A stretch of 7,242 nt of DNA, taken from contig JAQUZV010000114.1 of the NCBI GenBank assembly GCA_028691155.1, forward strand, positions 1-7,242, in the 5' to 3' direction. Both the position numbers and the translations under genes were made by a program. Positions 1 to 6,792 of this stretch are shown piece after piece. Position 1 is the first letter of the stretch. Each line of letters starts with the position of its first letter. The DNA is from Victivallales bacterium (lineage in GTDB: Bacteria; Verrucomicrobiota; Lentisphaeria; Victivallales; SZUA-371). A model generated the notes under the pieces. It worked only from the letters and a program-made list of their open reading frames with translations. It was not told the DNA's origin and made no database searches.

Positions 1-747
1 ATGTTGGAGGAGATGCAGCACCGTTTTGAAAAAATGATTCACATTCCCCACGGTATCATTCTGGTGGTGGGCCCGACCGGCAGCGGCAAGACCACCACGC
101 TGTACAGCGTCATCACCAAACTGAACGATACCAAAAAGAAAATCATCACCATCGAGGACCCGGTGGAGTATCGCCTGGAACGGTTGTCCCAAATGCAGGT
201 CAACCCGCAGATCGGACTGACGTTCGCCAATGGACTGCGCCACATTGTCCGCCAGGACCCCGACGTCATTCTGGTGGGAGAAATCCGTGACCGGGAAACG
301 GCGGATATCGCCATCAATGCCGCCCTGACCGGCCATCTGGTTCTCAGCACGCTGCACACCAACGACGCCGCCGGAGCCGTCAGCCGCATGCTCGACATGG
401 GCGTGGAAGGATTCCTGCTGTCCTCGGCGCTTTACGGTGTGCTGTCGCAACGGCTGGTGCGGAAAATATGCCCGCACTGCCACGGTACCGGGATCGATCA
501 TACCCGCACCGGCAACAAGTGCCGGGAATGTGCCGGAACCGGTTTTTATGAACGGACCGGGATTTTCGAATTGTTGGCGGTAAACGATGAGATCCGCCGG
601 GCCATTGCTCAGAAGGCCTCCAGCGAAGAAATTGCGGCCATAGCCATGCGCCACGGGATGCGCCCGATTCTGGATGACGGTCTGGAAAAGGTTCGGCGCG
701 GTGTTACCACCGAGGCCGAAGTGCGGCGCTCGGCCACGGAGAACTGA
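1..747 (+). CDS. gspE: Type II secretion ATPase GspE, C-terminal part (5' truncated by window)
   Basis: This is the cytoplasmic hexameric ATPase that drives pseudopilus assembly in a type II secretion system. Visible in order: Walker A GPTGSGKT (residues 24-31), Asp box IITIEDPVEY (48-57), Walker B region DVILVGEIRD (88-97), His box TGHLVLSTLHTND (110-122), a tetracysteine zinc site (C157, C160, C174, C177) and the usual RTGIFELL segment (186-192). The 248 residues match only the C-terminal half of a roughly 500-residue family, so the N-terminal domains lie left of the window. The ATG at base 1 is probably an internal Met codon, not the start. The zinc loop is shorter than usual, and both halves read CxxCxGTG. 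PilB of type IV pili is closely related. GspE is chosen because GspF, GspJ and GspK homologues follow directly. Confidence 0.93.
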   Translation: MLEEMQHRFEKMIHIPHGIILVVGPTGSGKTTTLYSVITKLNDTKKKIITIEDPVEYRLERLSQMQVNPQIGLTFANGLRHIVRQDPDVILVGEIRDRETADIAINAALTGHLVLSTLHTNDAAGAVSRMLDMGVEGFLLSSALYGVLSQRLVRKICPHCHGTGIDHTRTGNKCRECAGTGFYERTGIFELLAVNDEIRRAIAQKASSEEIAAIAMRHGMRPILDDGLEKVRRGVTTEAEVRRSATEN

Positions 748-749
748 TG

Positions 750-768
750 CCGGGACGACGCGTCCCGG
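750..768 (+). other. GC-rich hairpin immediately after gspE
   Basis: CCGGGACG (750-757) and CGTCCCGG (761-768) form a perfect 8-bp stem around an ACG loop, two bases after the gspE stop. No T-run follows, so a classical intrinsic terminator is not supported. The hairpin sits in the only sizeable gap of the operon. It could stabilise or separate the mRNA segments for GspE and GspF, or cause partial termination. The role is inference; the inverted repeat is seen directly. Confidence 0.6.
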
Positions 769-778
769 ATCGCCGCTG

Positions 779-788
779 TATCGCGATA
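779..788. repeat. 10-bp palindrome TATCGCGATA
   Basis: A perfect 10-base palindrome lies in the gspE-gspF gap, 10 bases downstream of the GC hairpin. Its symmetry would suit a dimeric DNA-binding protein, but no convincing promoter was found beside it. Chance occurrence is quite possible. Confidence 0.25.
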
Positions 789-891
789 AACATTTAATGA
801 TAAAGAACATATTTGCCTCGGGACGAGAGTTTCACTTCGAACCCGACGGCAATCGGGAGTCACAGTCTCTCAATGCGGAGCACAACCAAGA

Positions 892-2088
892 ATGTTGTAT
901 AAATACAAGGCCGCCGACGCCGCCGGAAAAATCAGTGACGTCTTGATCGAAGGCGACAACGAAGCCGATTCGCTGAACCGTCTGCGGTGCCGATCCCTGA
1001 TGCCGCTGCAATATTACGGGGAAGTGTCGGCGCAGGGTCATATTCCCTGGCCGCTGACGCGGGGTCGGAAATTCAACGCCAATGATTTCACCAATCAACT
1101 GGTCCCGTTGCTTCAGGCGCATATTCCCCTGGAACGGGCACTGGGAATCATTGCCGAAGGCGCCGAGTCCGCCGTTAGTCGGGAGGTGATCAATGCGTTG
1201 CGCCGCGGACTGCATGAAGGCAAAAAATTTTCGGAACTGGTCCGGGAACATGGCGATCGTTTTCCCCGACTCTATGCCAATCTGGTGGAAACGGGGGAAG
1301 AAACCGGATGTCTGACGGAAGTGATGACCGAGTTGCAGCGTTTTCTCAACGCCGGCAAGGAACTTCGGGATTTTCTGTTGACCAGTTCGATCTATCCGGC
1401 CATTGTGCTGTTCGTAACGTTCGGGGTTATGATCCTGGTTTTTACCGTCTTTATTCCCCGCTTTGCCCGGACTTTCGCCGACATGGGCCGGGCCTTGCCG
1501 CTGCCGACCCAGTTGATGTTCGACTTCAGCCGGACGATAACCGGATTGTGGTGGTTGTGGCCTCTGCTGCTGTTGGGGTTATGTTATTTTATGAGCCGGG
1601 TTCGCCGCGGCGGCCAGGCCCGGGAATATTATGACCGAACGGTACTGCGGCTGCCGCTGTTCGGCAGTCTGATCCAGTCCATTGAAATCAGCCGTTTTAT
1701 CCGAACGCTGGCAATTCTGATCAAAAATCACGTCCATCTGCTGGAAACCATTCGCATTGCCACGAAAATCGTGCAGAACCGGACGATTGCCGCCAGTTTA
1801 CAGGGATTGAGCGCCGAACTGCGTTCCGGAGCCAAACTTTCCGCGGCTTTGCGGCACAGCGCCTACATTCCGCCGGTGGTCATCCGAATGTTGCAGGTCG
1901 GCGAAGAGTCGGGGACGGTCGGCGCCATGCTCGACAAGGTGGCCGAAGAACAGGAAAAACAGCACCGGACCAGGATCAAACGTCTGCTGGCATTTTTCGA
2001 ACCGATGGTCATCGTGTTTCTGGCGCTTACCGTACTGGTGGTGGTCATCTCGATCTTCCTGGCCATTATGGAAATGAACAATGTTTGA
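892..2088 (+). CDS. gspF: Type II secretion inner-membrane platform protein GspF
   Basis: This polytopic inner-membrane protein couples the GspE motor to pseudopilus assembly. The 398 residues match the normal family length. The N-terminus (MLYKYKAADAAGK) is typical of GspF. Two homologous T2SSF domains are visible. The first carries VETGEETGCLTEVM (132-145) and the second VGEESGTVGAML (336-347), the repeated family signature. Membrane segments lie at about 168-189, 219-235 and 370-393, with the conserved E370-P371 at the start of the last. The reading frame stays open upstream of 892, but the family-like N-terminus supports this ATG. The ribosome site is weak: GGAG at 877-880, 11 bases upstream. 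The 3' end overlaps the next gene by 8 bases, implying translational coupling. Confidence 0.95.
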   Translation: MLYKYKAADAAGKISDVLIEGDNEADSLNRLRCRSLMPLQYYGEVSAQGHIPWPLTRGRKFNANDFTNQLVPLLQAHIPLERALGIIAEGAESAVSREVINALRRGLHEGKKFSELVREHGDRFPRLYANLVETGEETGCLTEVMTELQRFLNAGKELRDFLLTSSIYPAIVLFVTFGVMILVFTVFIPRFARTFADMGRALPLPTQLMFDFSRTITGLWWLWPLLLLGLCYFMSRVRRGGQAREYYDRTVLRLPLFGSLIQSIEISRFIRTLAILIKNHVHLLETIRIATKIVQNRTIAASLQGLSAELRSGAKLSAALRHSAYIPPVVIRMLQVGEESGTVGAMLDKVAEEQEKQHRTRIKRLLAFFEPMVIVFLALTVLVVVISIFLAIMEMNNV

Positions 2089-2641
2089 AAAGAAGCGCAG
2101 AATCACGCCGTACCTCCATAATACGGCTCCCAACGGCAGACCGGCCGGGAACCGGTATTGCGGCCGCTGTTTCACCCTGATGGAACTGGTGGTGGTCATG
2201 GCGATCATGACCATCATCGGCGGTCTGGCCATCGGACGACTGGGGAAAATCCCGGCGCTGGCGTCACTGGAAGGAGCCGCCGACCGAACCGAACGCATGT
2301 TCGCCTATGCTTCGCTGCTGGCGGTAACCCGCGGCAAGACGGTGGCGGTGGTCTACGACGCCGCTGAACGCCGGCTCAGACTGGCCGAACCGGCGGCGGC
2401 CAATACCGACGCCGACAACCGGAAATATCTGAACCGACGCTACGGAACCATCACCTTCAATCCCGGTATTGCGCTTGCCTGGGGCAAGGAAACGGCGGCG
2501 GCAACCAATCCGGAATTCCACTTCTTTCCCGACGGCGCCGCTTCCGGACCGACCCTGTATCTGTCCCGGGGGCCCCACGCCGTCAGCCTCCGGGTGTCGC
2601 CGCTGACCGGAGTCGTTATCCGCGGGGAGGTCCAACCATGA
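2081..2641 (+). CDS. gspH: GspH-like minor pseudopilin
   Basis: A probable minor pseudopilin of the T2SS pseudopilus. A 30-residue leader is followed by CFTLMELVVVM (30-40), a prepilin-type motif with F31 at +1, E35 at +5 and a hydrophobic helix to about residue 52. The residue before the cleavage point is Cys30, where Gly is usual. The C-terminal part has FHFFPDGAASGPTLYLS and a following TGVV segment, resembling the GspH pattern of F-x-pDG, a beta-strand and then TG near the end. Length (186) is near the family norm apart from the long leader. The only other Met (34) lies inside the motif, so the start is firm. It overlaps gspF by 8 bases and the next gene by 4. It does not look like GspG, so the assignment rests on the C-terminal pattern and gene order. 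Confidence 0.75.
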   Translation: MFEKKRRITPYLHNTAPNGRPAGNRYCGRCFTLMELVVVMAIMTIIGGLAIGRLGKIPALASLEGAADRTERMFAYASLLAVTRGKTVAVVYDAAERRLRLAEPAAANTDADNRKYLNRRYGTITFNPGIALAWGKETAAATNPEFHFFPDGAASGPTLYLSRGPHAVSLRVSPLTGVVIRGEVQP

Positions 2642-3126
2642 CCCCTGCCAACACCTCATTATCGATCGTCCCGGCGCCGAAGCGTGAGGAAAAACGGAAA
2701 AGACCGGGATCGGTTTTTCGTTCCCGTCCGGACGCCCCGGTCGGCATCGCCGCCTTTACCCTGGTGGAGGTGGTGGTGGCGCTGGTAATTCTGCAGGCGG
2801 GAATACTGGCCGGAGTTTCCCTGCTGGCATCCGCACGGCAGCGGACGCTGCGGGCCGAAGCGAGTTGGCGGGAACAGCACCTGATGGCGCAGGCGATGGA
2901 ATATTTTCTCCTGGCCGGTGCCGATAACGGCATTCCGGAGGAATTTTTCCCCTACCCCGATTATTCCGTTGACGCCGCAACCGCGTCACCGCAGGGGTTG
3001 CCGCCGGAAGTTGCCGACTCGCAACCGGGCTGGCGACTGGAAACGCTCACCGTAATGCTGCACGACAATCACGGCAACGTCGTACGGCAGTTGTCGGTCG
3101 ACCGCATCGTCCGGGAGGAACCATGA
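2638..3126 (+). CDS. gspI: GspI-like minor pseudopilin
   Basis: A probable minor pseudopilin, 162 residues. A long, very basic leader (KREEKRKRPGSVFRSR, 15-30) precedes AFTLVEVVVALVIL (39-52), the class III signal with F40 at +1 and Glu44 at +5. The -1 residue is Ala39 instead of Gly. After the helix comes a compact segment (SWREQHLMAQAMEYFLLAG) that recalls the alpha-helix of GspI proteins. The remaining sequence is poorly conserved, so GspI is assigned mainly from position between the H-like and J-like genes and from size. The ATG overlaps the gspH stop as ATGA and has a strong ribosome site, GGAGG at 2626-2630, seven bases upstream. In T2SS, GspI nucleates the GspI-J-K tip complex. Confidence 0.7.
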   Translation: MTPANTSLSIVPAPKREEKRKRPGSVFRSRPDAPVGIAAFTLVEVVVALVILQAGILAGVSLLASARQRTLRAEASWREQHLMAQAMEYFLLAGADNGIPEEFFPYPDYSVDAATASPQGLPPEVADSQPGWRLETLTVMLHDNHGNVVRQLSVDRIVREEP

Positions 3127-3782
3127 GCAGGCATTCGCGACCACGACGGCGACGGCATTGTTTTACGTTACTGGAAATGGTCATGGCGCTGGTGATTCTA
3201 ATGGTAATGATGTCCACCATCGGCATGACGCTTCTGGCGTTGCAACGCGGTTGGCACAAAATAACCCTGGCCGGAAATGCCGTCAGACAGCTGCAGGTAA
3301 TCGACCGGGTGGTCGATATCGCCTTTCGCAACGCGGTACCGTTTCACTGGAACAATGCCGAGCGACAGGAGATCATGGTTTTTGCCGGGGAAAGCGATAC
3401 CCTGTTGCTGACCTATCTGCATCGCATCGACCGGGCGGAAGACGGCGGCATCCGGTTTCTACGCCTGCTTTGCCGCGACCATTGCCTGACGGCGGAATAC
3501 CGGCGGGCGCCGCTGTTGCCGGAACCGGCGGCCGCCCCCAATTCGGAAGTTGAAATTCTGTCCGAACACGTGGATCACATCTTTTTCCGTTATGCGGATA
3601 TAACGGATGGCGACCTGGTCTGGTACGACCGCTGGGACAACGACAGTCGCCGCAATCTGCCGTTGGCGATCCAGATGACGGTCGTCTGGCAGGACGGCCG
3701 CCGCGAAATCTGGCTGCGGCGTACCGCCGGATCGGGACAATTCCAATCCCTGGGGCAACGTCTGCCGCCCCTGCCGCAATGA
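3123..3782 (+). CDS. gspJ: GspJ-like minor pseudopilin
   Basis: A probable minor pseudopilin of the pseudopilus tip, 219 residues. A short basic leader (MSRHSRPRRRRHC) ends in Cys13, followed by FTLLEMVMALVIL with F14 at +1, Glu18 at +5 and a hydrophobic helix to about residue 40. The -1 position is Cys, not Gly. The segment from 149 to 189 fits GspJ well: VDHIFFRYAD, then WYDRWDN, then LPLAIQMTVVW. This matches the family pattern of a v-x-F-r-Y strand, a W-x-x-x-W loop and an lP-x-a-v strand. The gene overlaps gspI by the four bases ATGA and has GGGAGGA at 3113-3119 just upstream. Two cysteines at 117 and 121 could pair outside the cytoplasm, which is inference. Confidence 0.82.
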   Translation: MSRHSRPRRRRHCFTLLEMVMALVILMVMMSTIGMTLLALQRGWHKITLAGNAVRQLQVIDRVVDIAFRNAVPFHWNNAERQEIMVFAGESDTLLLTYLHRIDRAEDGGIRFLRLLCRDHCLTAEYRRAPLLPEPAAAPNSEVEILSEHVDHIFFRYADITDGDLVWYDRWDNDSRRNLPLAIQMTVVWQDGRREIWLRRTAGSGQFQSLGQRLPPLPQ

Positions 3783-3786
3783 GGAG
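3782..3786 (+). promoter_or_regulatory. Ribosome-binding site of gspK
   Basis: AGGAG lies six bases before the ATG at 3793 and overlaps the last base of the gspJ stop codon. It supports that start and suggests that ribosomes finishing gspJ can reinitiate on gspK. Confidence 0.7.
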
Positions 3787-3792
3787 CGCGAC

Positions 3793-4866
3793 ATGAACCC
3801 ACGTTATTGCCCAAGGTTCCAACCACCACCCCGGCCGCAGTCCGGTCGCCGCCGGAATGAGGGGCGCGACAGCAACGGCGAACGCGGCTTCGCCCTGATT
3901 GCCGTACTCAGTTTGATGTTGCTGATGACGGTAATTGTGGCCGCTGTCGTTACCGCTTCCCAGACCACCCGTTTTGCCGTGGCCACCACGGTCGGCATGA
4001 CGGATTCGATTTATGATGAGGAAAGCGCGGCGGCGCGCGCCATCTGGTTACTGCAACATGACAGGAACAAATTTCCCAACCGGTCGCCGGGCGGGAAAAG
4101 CGACGGCTCGGAGGCGCCGGGCGAACGCTTTCTCGCCGACGGCTCAGAACATATCTGGACCTGCAACGGCAACCGCATGTCCATCCGCATCACCGACATG
4201 ATAGCGGGAATCTCGCTGAACGGCTACCAGCCGCTTGCCGGACTGTCCTATCTGGGCAAACAGCAACTCACGGATCCCGATTATCAGCAGGAACTGGAAA
4301 CTTTCAAGAATCGTCTGATGGACTATGTCGATAACGACGATCTGTTGCGCCCCAATGGGCTGGAAAGTGCCGACTACGCGGCGATGGAACTGGCTCCGCT
4401 GCCGCGCAACAACCGGTTCGAATATCGGGAAGAAATACTGCTGATTCCCGGTCACGAAAAATTTTTCGTCCCGGATGAAAACGGCATATTGCGCGGCATC
4501 AACCCGATTCCACCCCGCAATCTCCAGATTCCGTCCGCCGCCAACCGCCCCCACCTGCTCAGCGCCCCGGAAAATCTTATCCGGAACAAGTGTCGCCTCT
4601 CCGACGCGGAACTGATCCGGGTCAAGGCCGCCCTGGACTATTGCCGCCGGGAACGGGTGTCGCTGGAAGAAGCGTTCTCGTCGGCGCCGGAATTGCTGCT
4701 TCGCCTCAAAGCGGAATTTGCCACCACTGAATCGGGATATTATACGTTTACCATCCGGCCGGCCGCCGACAGCGGTCGCCCCGGTCGAACCATGGTGATT
4801 TCGCTGAAAGTCGGGGCCAATCTCGGTTCAACCGCATTGCGTTATTATCAGTGGCGATTATATTAA
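3793..4866 (+). CDS. gspK: GspK-like minor pseudopilin (tip protein)
   Basis: A probable GspK, the large minor pseudopilin thought to cap the pseudopilus. The 357 residues match the family, which is much longer than other pseudopilins. A 32-residue Pro/Arg-rich leader ends in Gly32. It is followed by FALIAVLSLMLLMTVIVAAVV, with no Glu at +5, as expected for GspK but not for the other pseudopilins. The segment ESAAARAIWLLQHD (77-90) is the usual Ala-rich helix. Further on, ISLNGYQPL and then MDYVDNDDLLRPNGLESADYA match the GspK pattern of LN followed by D-x-D and GxE-x-x-Y. The family segment before a V/I-PG turn is also present (NRFEYREEILLIPG). It starts 10 bases after gspJ and ends 20 bases before the next gene. 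Confidence 0.85.
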   Translation: MNPRYCPRFQPPPRPQSGRRRNEGRDSNGERGFALIAVLSLMLLMTVIVAAVVTASQTTRFAVATTVGMTDSIYDEESAAARAIWLLQHDRNKFPNRSPGGKSDGSEAPGERFLADGSEHIWTCNGNRMSIRITDMIAGISLNGYQPLAGLSYLGKQQLTDPDYQQELETFKNRLMDYVDNDDLLRPNGLESADYAAMELAPLPRNNRFEYREEILLIPGHEKFFVPDENGILRGINPIPPRNLQIPSAANRPHLLSAPENLIRNKCRLSDAELIRVKAALDYCRRERVSLEEAFSSAPELLLRLKAEFATTESGYYTFTIRPAADSGRPGRTMVISLKVGANLGSTALRYYQWRLY

Positions 4867-4875
4867 CCACGAACC

Positions 4876-4879
4876 AGGA
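4876..4879 (+). promoter_or_regulatory. Ribosome-binding site that fixes the DUF1573 gene start
   Basis: AGGA lies seven bases before ATG 4887. A GTG at 4851 in the same frame is an alternative start, but it lies inside gspK. It would also add 12 non-hydrophobic residues ahead of a clean signal peptide. The ATG is therefore preferred. Confidence 0.65.
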
Positions 4880-4886
4880 TCAAGGC

Positions 4887-5585
4887 ATGAACCGTATCAG
4901 TCGTTTATATTTGTTGTTGTTGGGCGCCGCTCCGGCGCTGGCCGCCACGGCGTTGACCGCGGCACCGGTGATTAAAGCGGATCGGGCTCGCATCGATTTC
5001 GGGACCTATCCGGCCAATCAGCGCCGGGAACACACTTTCGTTATCACCAATGCCGGCGATGCCCCGCTGAAGATCATCCGCATCCGAAAAACCTGCGGCT
5101 GTTCGGAAACACATTGCGATAAAACCGACCTCCAGCCCGGGGAAACGGCCCGGCTGTCCGCAGTAATCAAAGCCGAAAGCGTCGCCGGGGCTTACAGCAA
5201 AAGCGTTTTTGTCGAAAGCAACGACCCCAAACAGAATTTCCTGCTGCTGACGCTCAACGGACAGGCACAACCTCCGGCAACCATCAAACCTCAGGCCAAA
5301 CTTTACCTCGGGACCCTTCCGCCGAAGCAATCCCGCACCCAGGAATTCGTTATAACCCCGAACATCGCGGACTTGCAACTGGGTCAACCGCAAATCGTCG
5401 GCCCGGCCTCCGTCCGGCCGGTCCGACAGTCGGATGGAAAATATCAGGTGGCGGTAACCCTGTTGCCGTCCGGCGTTTCCGGCACCATGAAAGCCCAGAT
5501 CAAGATTCCGATAACCGCTCCCGCCGGCTGGAACCCGCTGGAAATTGTCGTCATGGCCCGGGTACAAGAACAAGGCGATCGATGA
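4887..5585 (+). CDS. Exported DUF1573-family protein
   Basis: A 232-residue exported protein. The N-terminus MNRISRLYLLLLGAAPALA is a clear signal peptide, with likely cleavage after ALA at about residue 19. Residues 30-126 match DUF1573, a small Ig-like beta-sandwich family: IDFGTYPANQRREHTFVITNAG, then PLKI, then TCGCSE, then LQPGETARLSAVIKA, then GAYSKSVFVESND and a final LLTLNG. Cys70 and Cys72 of the family's CGC motif and the nearby Cys77 are present. A second beta-rich region follows (about 131-228) without cysteines. The exact function of the family is not known to me. Placement 20 bases after gspK, and overlapping by four bases a thioredoxin/CcdA fusion gene, suggests a periplasmic partner or substrate of that redox protein. 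That role is inference. Confidence 0.85.
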   Translation: MNRISRLYLLLLGAAPALAATALTAAPVIKADRARIDFGTYPANQRREHTFVITNAGDAPLKIIRIRKTCGCSETHCDKTDLQPGETARLSAVIKAESVAGAYSKSVFVESNDPKQNFLLLTLNGQAQPPATIKPQAKLYLGTLPPKQSRTQEFVITPNIADLQLGQPQIVGPASVRPVRQSDGKYQVAVTLLPSGVSGTMKAQIKIPITAPAGWNPLEIVVMARVQEQGDR

Positions 5586-6751
5586 AACAGCTGGGTAAAA
5601 ACATTATTCTGCTCCTACTCATCGGCGGCAGCGTGTGGGCCGCCGCTTCGACGGCGGCCGCGCCGGTCGCCATTGAATATTTCTATCAGCCGGGATGTCA
5701 CGACTGCGAAGATGTCGCCGCTTTCATCCTGCCGCAACTGGAAGAGCAATTTCCCGGACAATACCGGTTGCATCGTTACGATATGGGGATAAAGGAAAAT
5801 GTATTGCGGCTGCTTCGCCGGCAAAGACAACTCCATGTGGCCGACAATCCCACTGTTGTCATCATTGTCAACGGCAGCGTTTATCTGGGAGGATACGACC
5901 GAATCGCCGCTCAACTGCTGCCCGCGGTCCGTGCCGCGACGGCCGCACCGCCGACGACACACGCCGATGCAGCCACCGCTGACCATGCCCCCGTCGCAAC
6001 GGCTCCATCGGCGCCGCGGGAGCTGGAACAGGAGGTGTCCTTTACCCCGGCCATGGTCATTATGGCCGGACTGGCCGACGGCATCAATCCCTGTGTATTT
6101 TCCACGCTGGTCTTTTTCCTGACGCTGCTGCTGACGCTCAGGGTTTCCCGAACCAAGCTGCTGTTGTCCGGGGGAGTATATTGTCTGGCCGGTTTTCTGA
6201 CCTATCTGGCATTGGGCTTCGGGATGTTCCGTTTTCTGAAACTGTTGACCGGGTATTCCCTGCTCCGGACCGGTCTGAATCTGGTTCTGCTGGGATTGCT
6301 GTTGGGATTGGCCATGGTGTCGTTCCGGGATGCCTGGCGTTATTACCGCACCCGGCAGGCGGCCGCCGTCATGCTGCAATTGCCGGATCGGATCAAAACC
6401 GGCATTCATCGTTTGATGCGCCGGGGACTCCGCTACCGCCTGCTGCTGCCGGGAATTTTCGGCATCGGGGTTGCGGTAACGCTGCTGGAAAGCGTCTGTA
6501 CCGGACAGGTCTACATTCCGACGCTGATTCTGCTGACCCGGGAAGCCGGGCCGACCTCCCGCTGGTTCTTTTATCTGCTGTTATACAATCTGATGTTTAT
6601 TCTGCCGCTGATAATATTGTTTCTGGCGCTGGGCTTCGGTGCGTCCATGACCCGGCTGCTACGGTGGAGCCGTCGCAATGTGATCATCGGTAAAATCTTT
6701 CTGGGGGTACTGTTTCTGGGGCTGGCCGCCATACTGCTCCACTCCTGGTAA
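5582..6751 (+). CDS. Thioredoxin-like domain fused to CcdA/DsbD-like membrane domain
   Basis: A 389-residue probable thiol-disulfide membrane transporter. Residues 1-27 look like a signal peptide or membrane anchor. Residues 29-117 form a thioredoxin/glutaredoxin-like fold, with the redox pair C39-H-D-C42 in FYQPGCHDCED and the expected cis-proline region DNPTVV (Pro90). A low-complexity Ala/Pro/Thr/His linker (about 119-146) leads to roughly six membrane segments (about 155-185, 192-218, 228-250, 287-318, 328-353, 365-387). Two single cysteines are placed as in CcdA/DsbD transporters: C171 in DGINPC and C306 in ESVCTGQVYIPT. The family normally moves electrons from cytoplasmic thioredoxin through such a membrane Cys pair to a periplasmic CxxC domain, here the same polypeptide. 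The start overlaps the DUF1573 stop (ATGA), with AAGG at 5572-5575. Substrate unknown. Confidence 0.85.
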   Translation: MKQLGKNIILLLLIGGSVWAAASTAAAPVAIEYFYQPGCHDCEDVAAFILPQLEEQFPGQYRLHRYDMGIKENVLRLLRRQRQLHVADNPTVVIIVNGSVYLGGYDRIAAQLLPAVRAATAAPPTTHADAATADHAPVATAPSAPRELEQEVSFTPAMVIMAGLADGINPCVFSTLVFFLTLLLTLRVSRTKLLLSGGVYCLAGFLTYLALGFGMFRFLKLLTGYSLLRTGLNLVLLGLLLGLAMVSFRDAWRYYRTRQAAAVMLQLPDRIKTGIHRLMRRGLRYRLLLPGIFGIGVAVTLLESVCTGQVYIPTLILLTREAGPTSRWFFYLLLYNLMFILPLIILFLALGFGASMTRLLRWSRRNVIIGKIFLGVLFLGLAAILLHSW

Positions 6752-6792
6752 TCACCGGCTCGAATCATGGTTTCATTGCCCGCATTACAAGC

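Noticed and set aside
750..775. Rho-independent terminator after gspE
   Set aside because: The stem is strong but no T-run follows, so it is recorded only as a hairpin.
674..946. Plus-strand open frame across the gspE-gspF gap
   Set aside because: It overlaps both real genes in another frame and its product has no family-like features.
2162..2176. Lipoprotein signal at Cys30 of the H-like pseudopilin (and Cys13 of the J-like one)
   Set aside because: The Cys precedes the hydrophobic stretch instead of following it, so it is not a lipobox; the FTLxE motif indicates a prepilin-type signal.
1..4866. Type IV pilus (PilB/PilC) operon as an alternative identity
   Set aside because: The GspJ- and GspK-like proteins, with the long tip protein lacking Glu at +5, fit a type II secretion system better; no PilT, PilM or PilN homologue is present.
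4851..4886. GTG at 4851 as the start of the DUF1573 gene
   Set aside because: It lies inside gspK and spoils the signal peptide; ATG 4887 has AGGA seven bases upstream and begins directly with the basic-hydrophobic signal.
4905..5573. Minus-strand open frame (222 codons) opposite the DUF1573 gene
   Set aside because: No recognisable motif, and it lies wholly antisense to a well-supported gene.
5615..6409. Long minus-strand open frame (264 codons) opposite the thioredoxin/CcdA gene
   Set aside because: The translation is Gln/Gly/Arg-rich with no domain, and the plus strand encodes a clear multi-domain protein; it is a by-product of codon bias.
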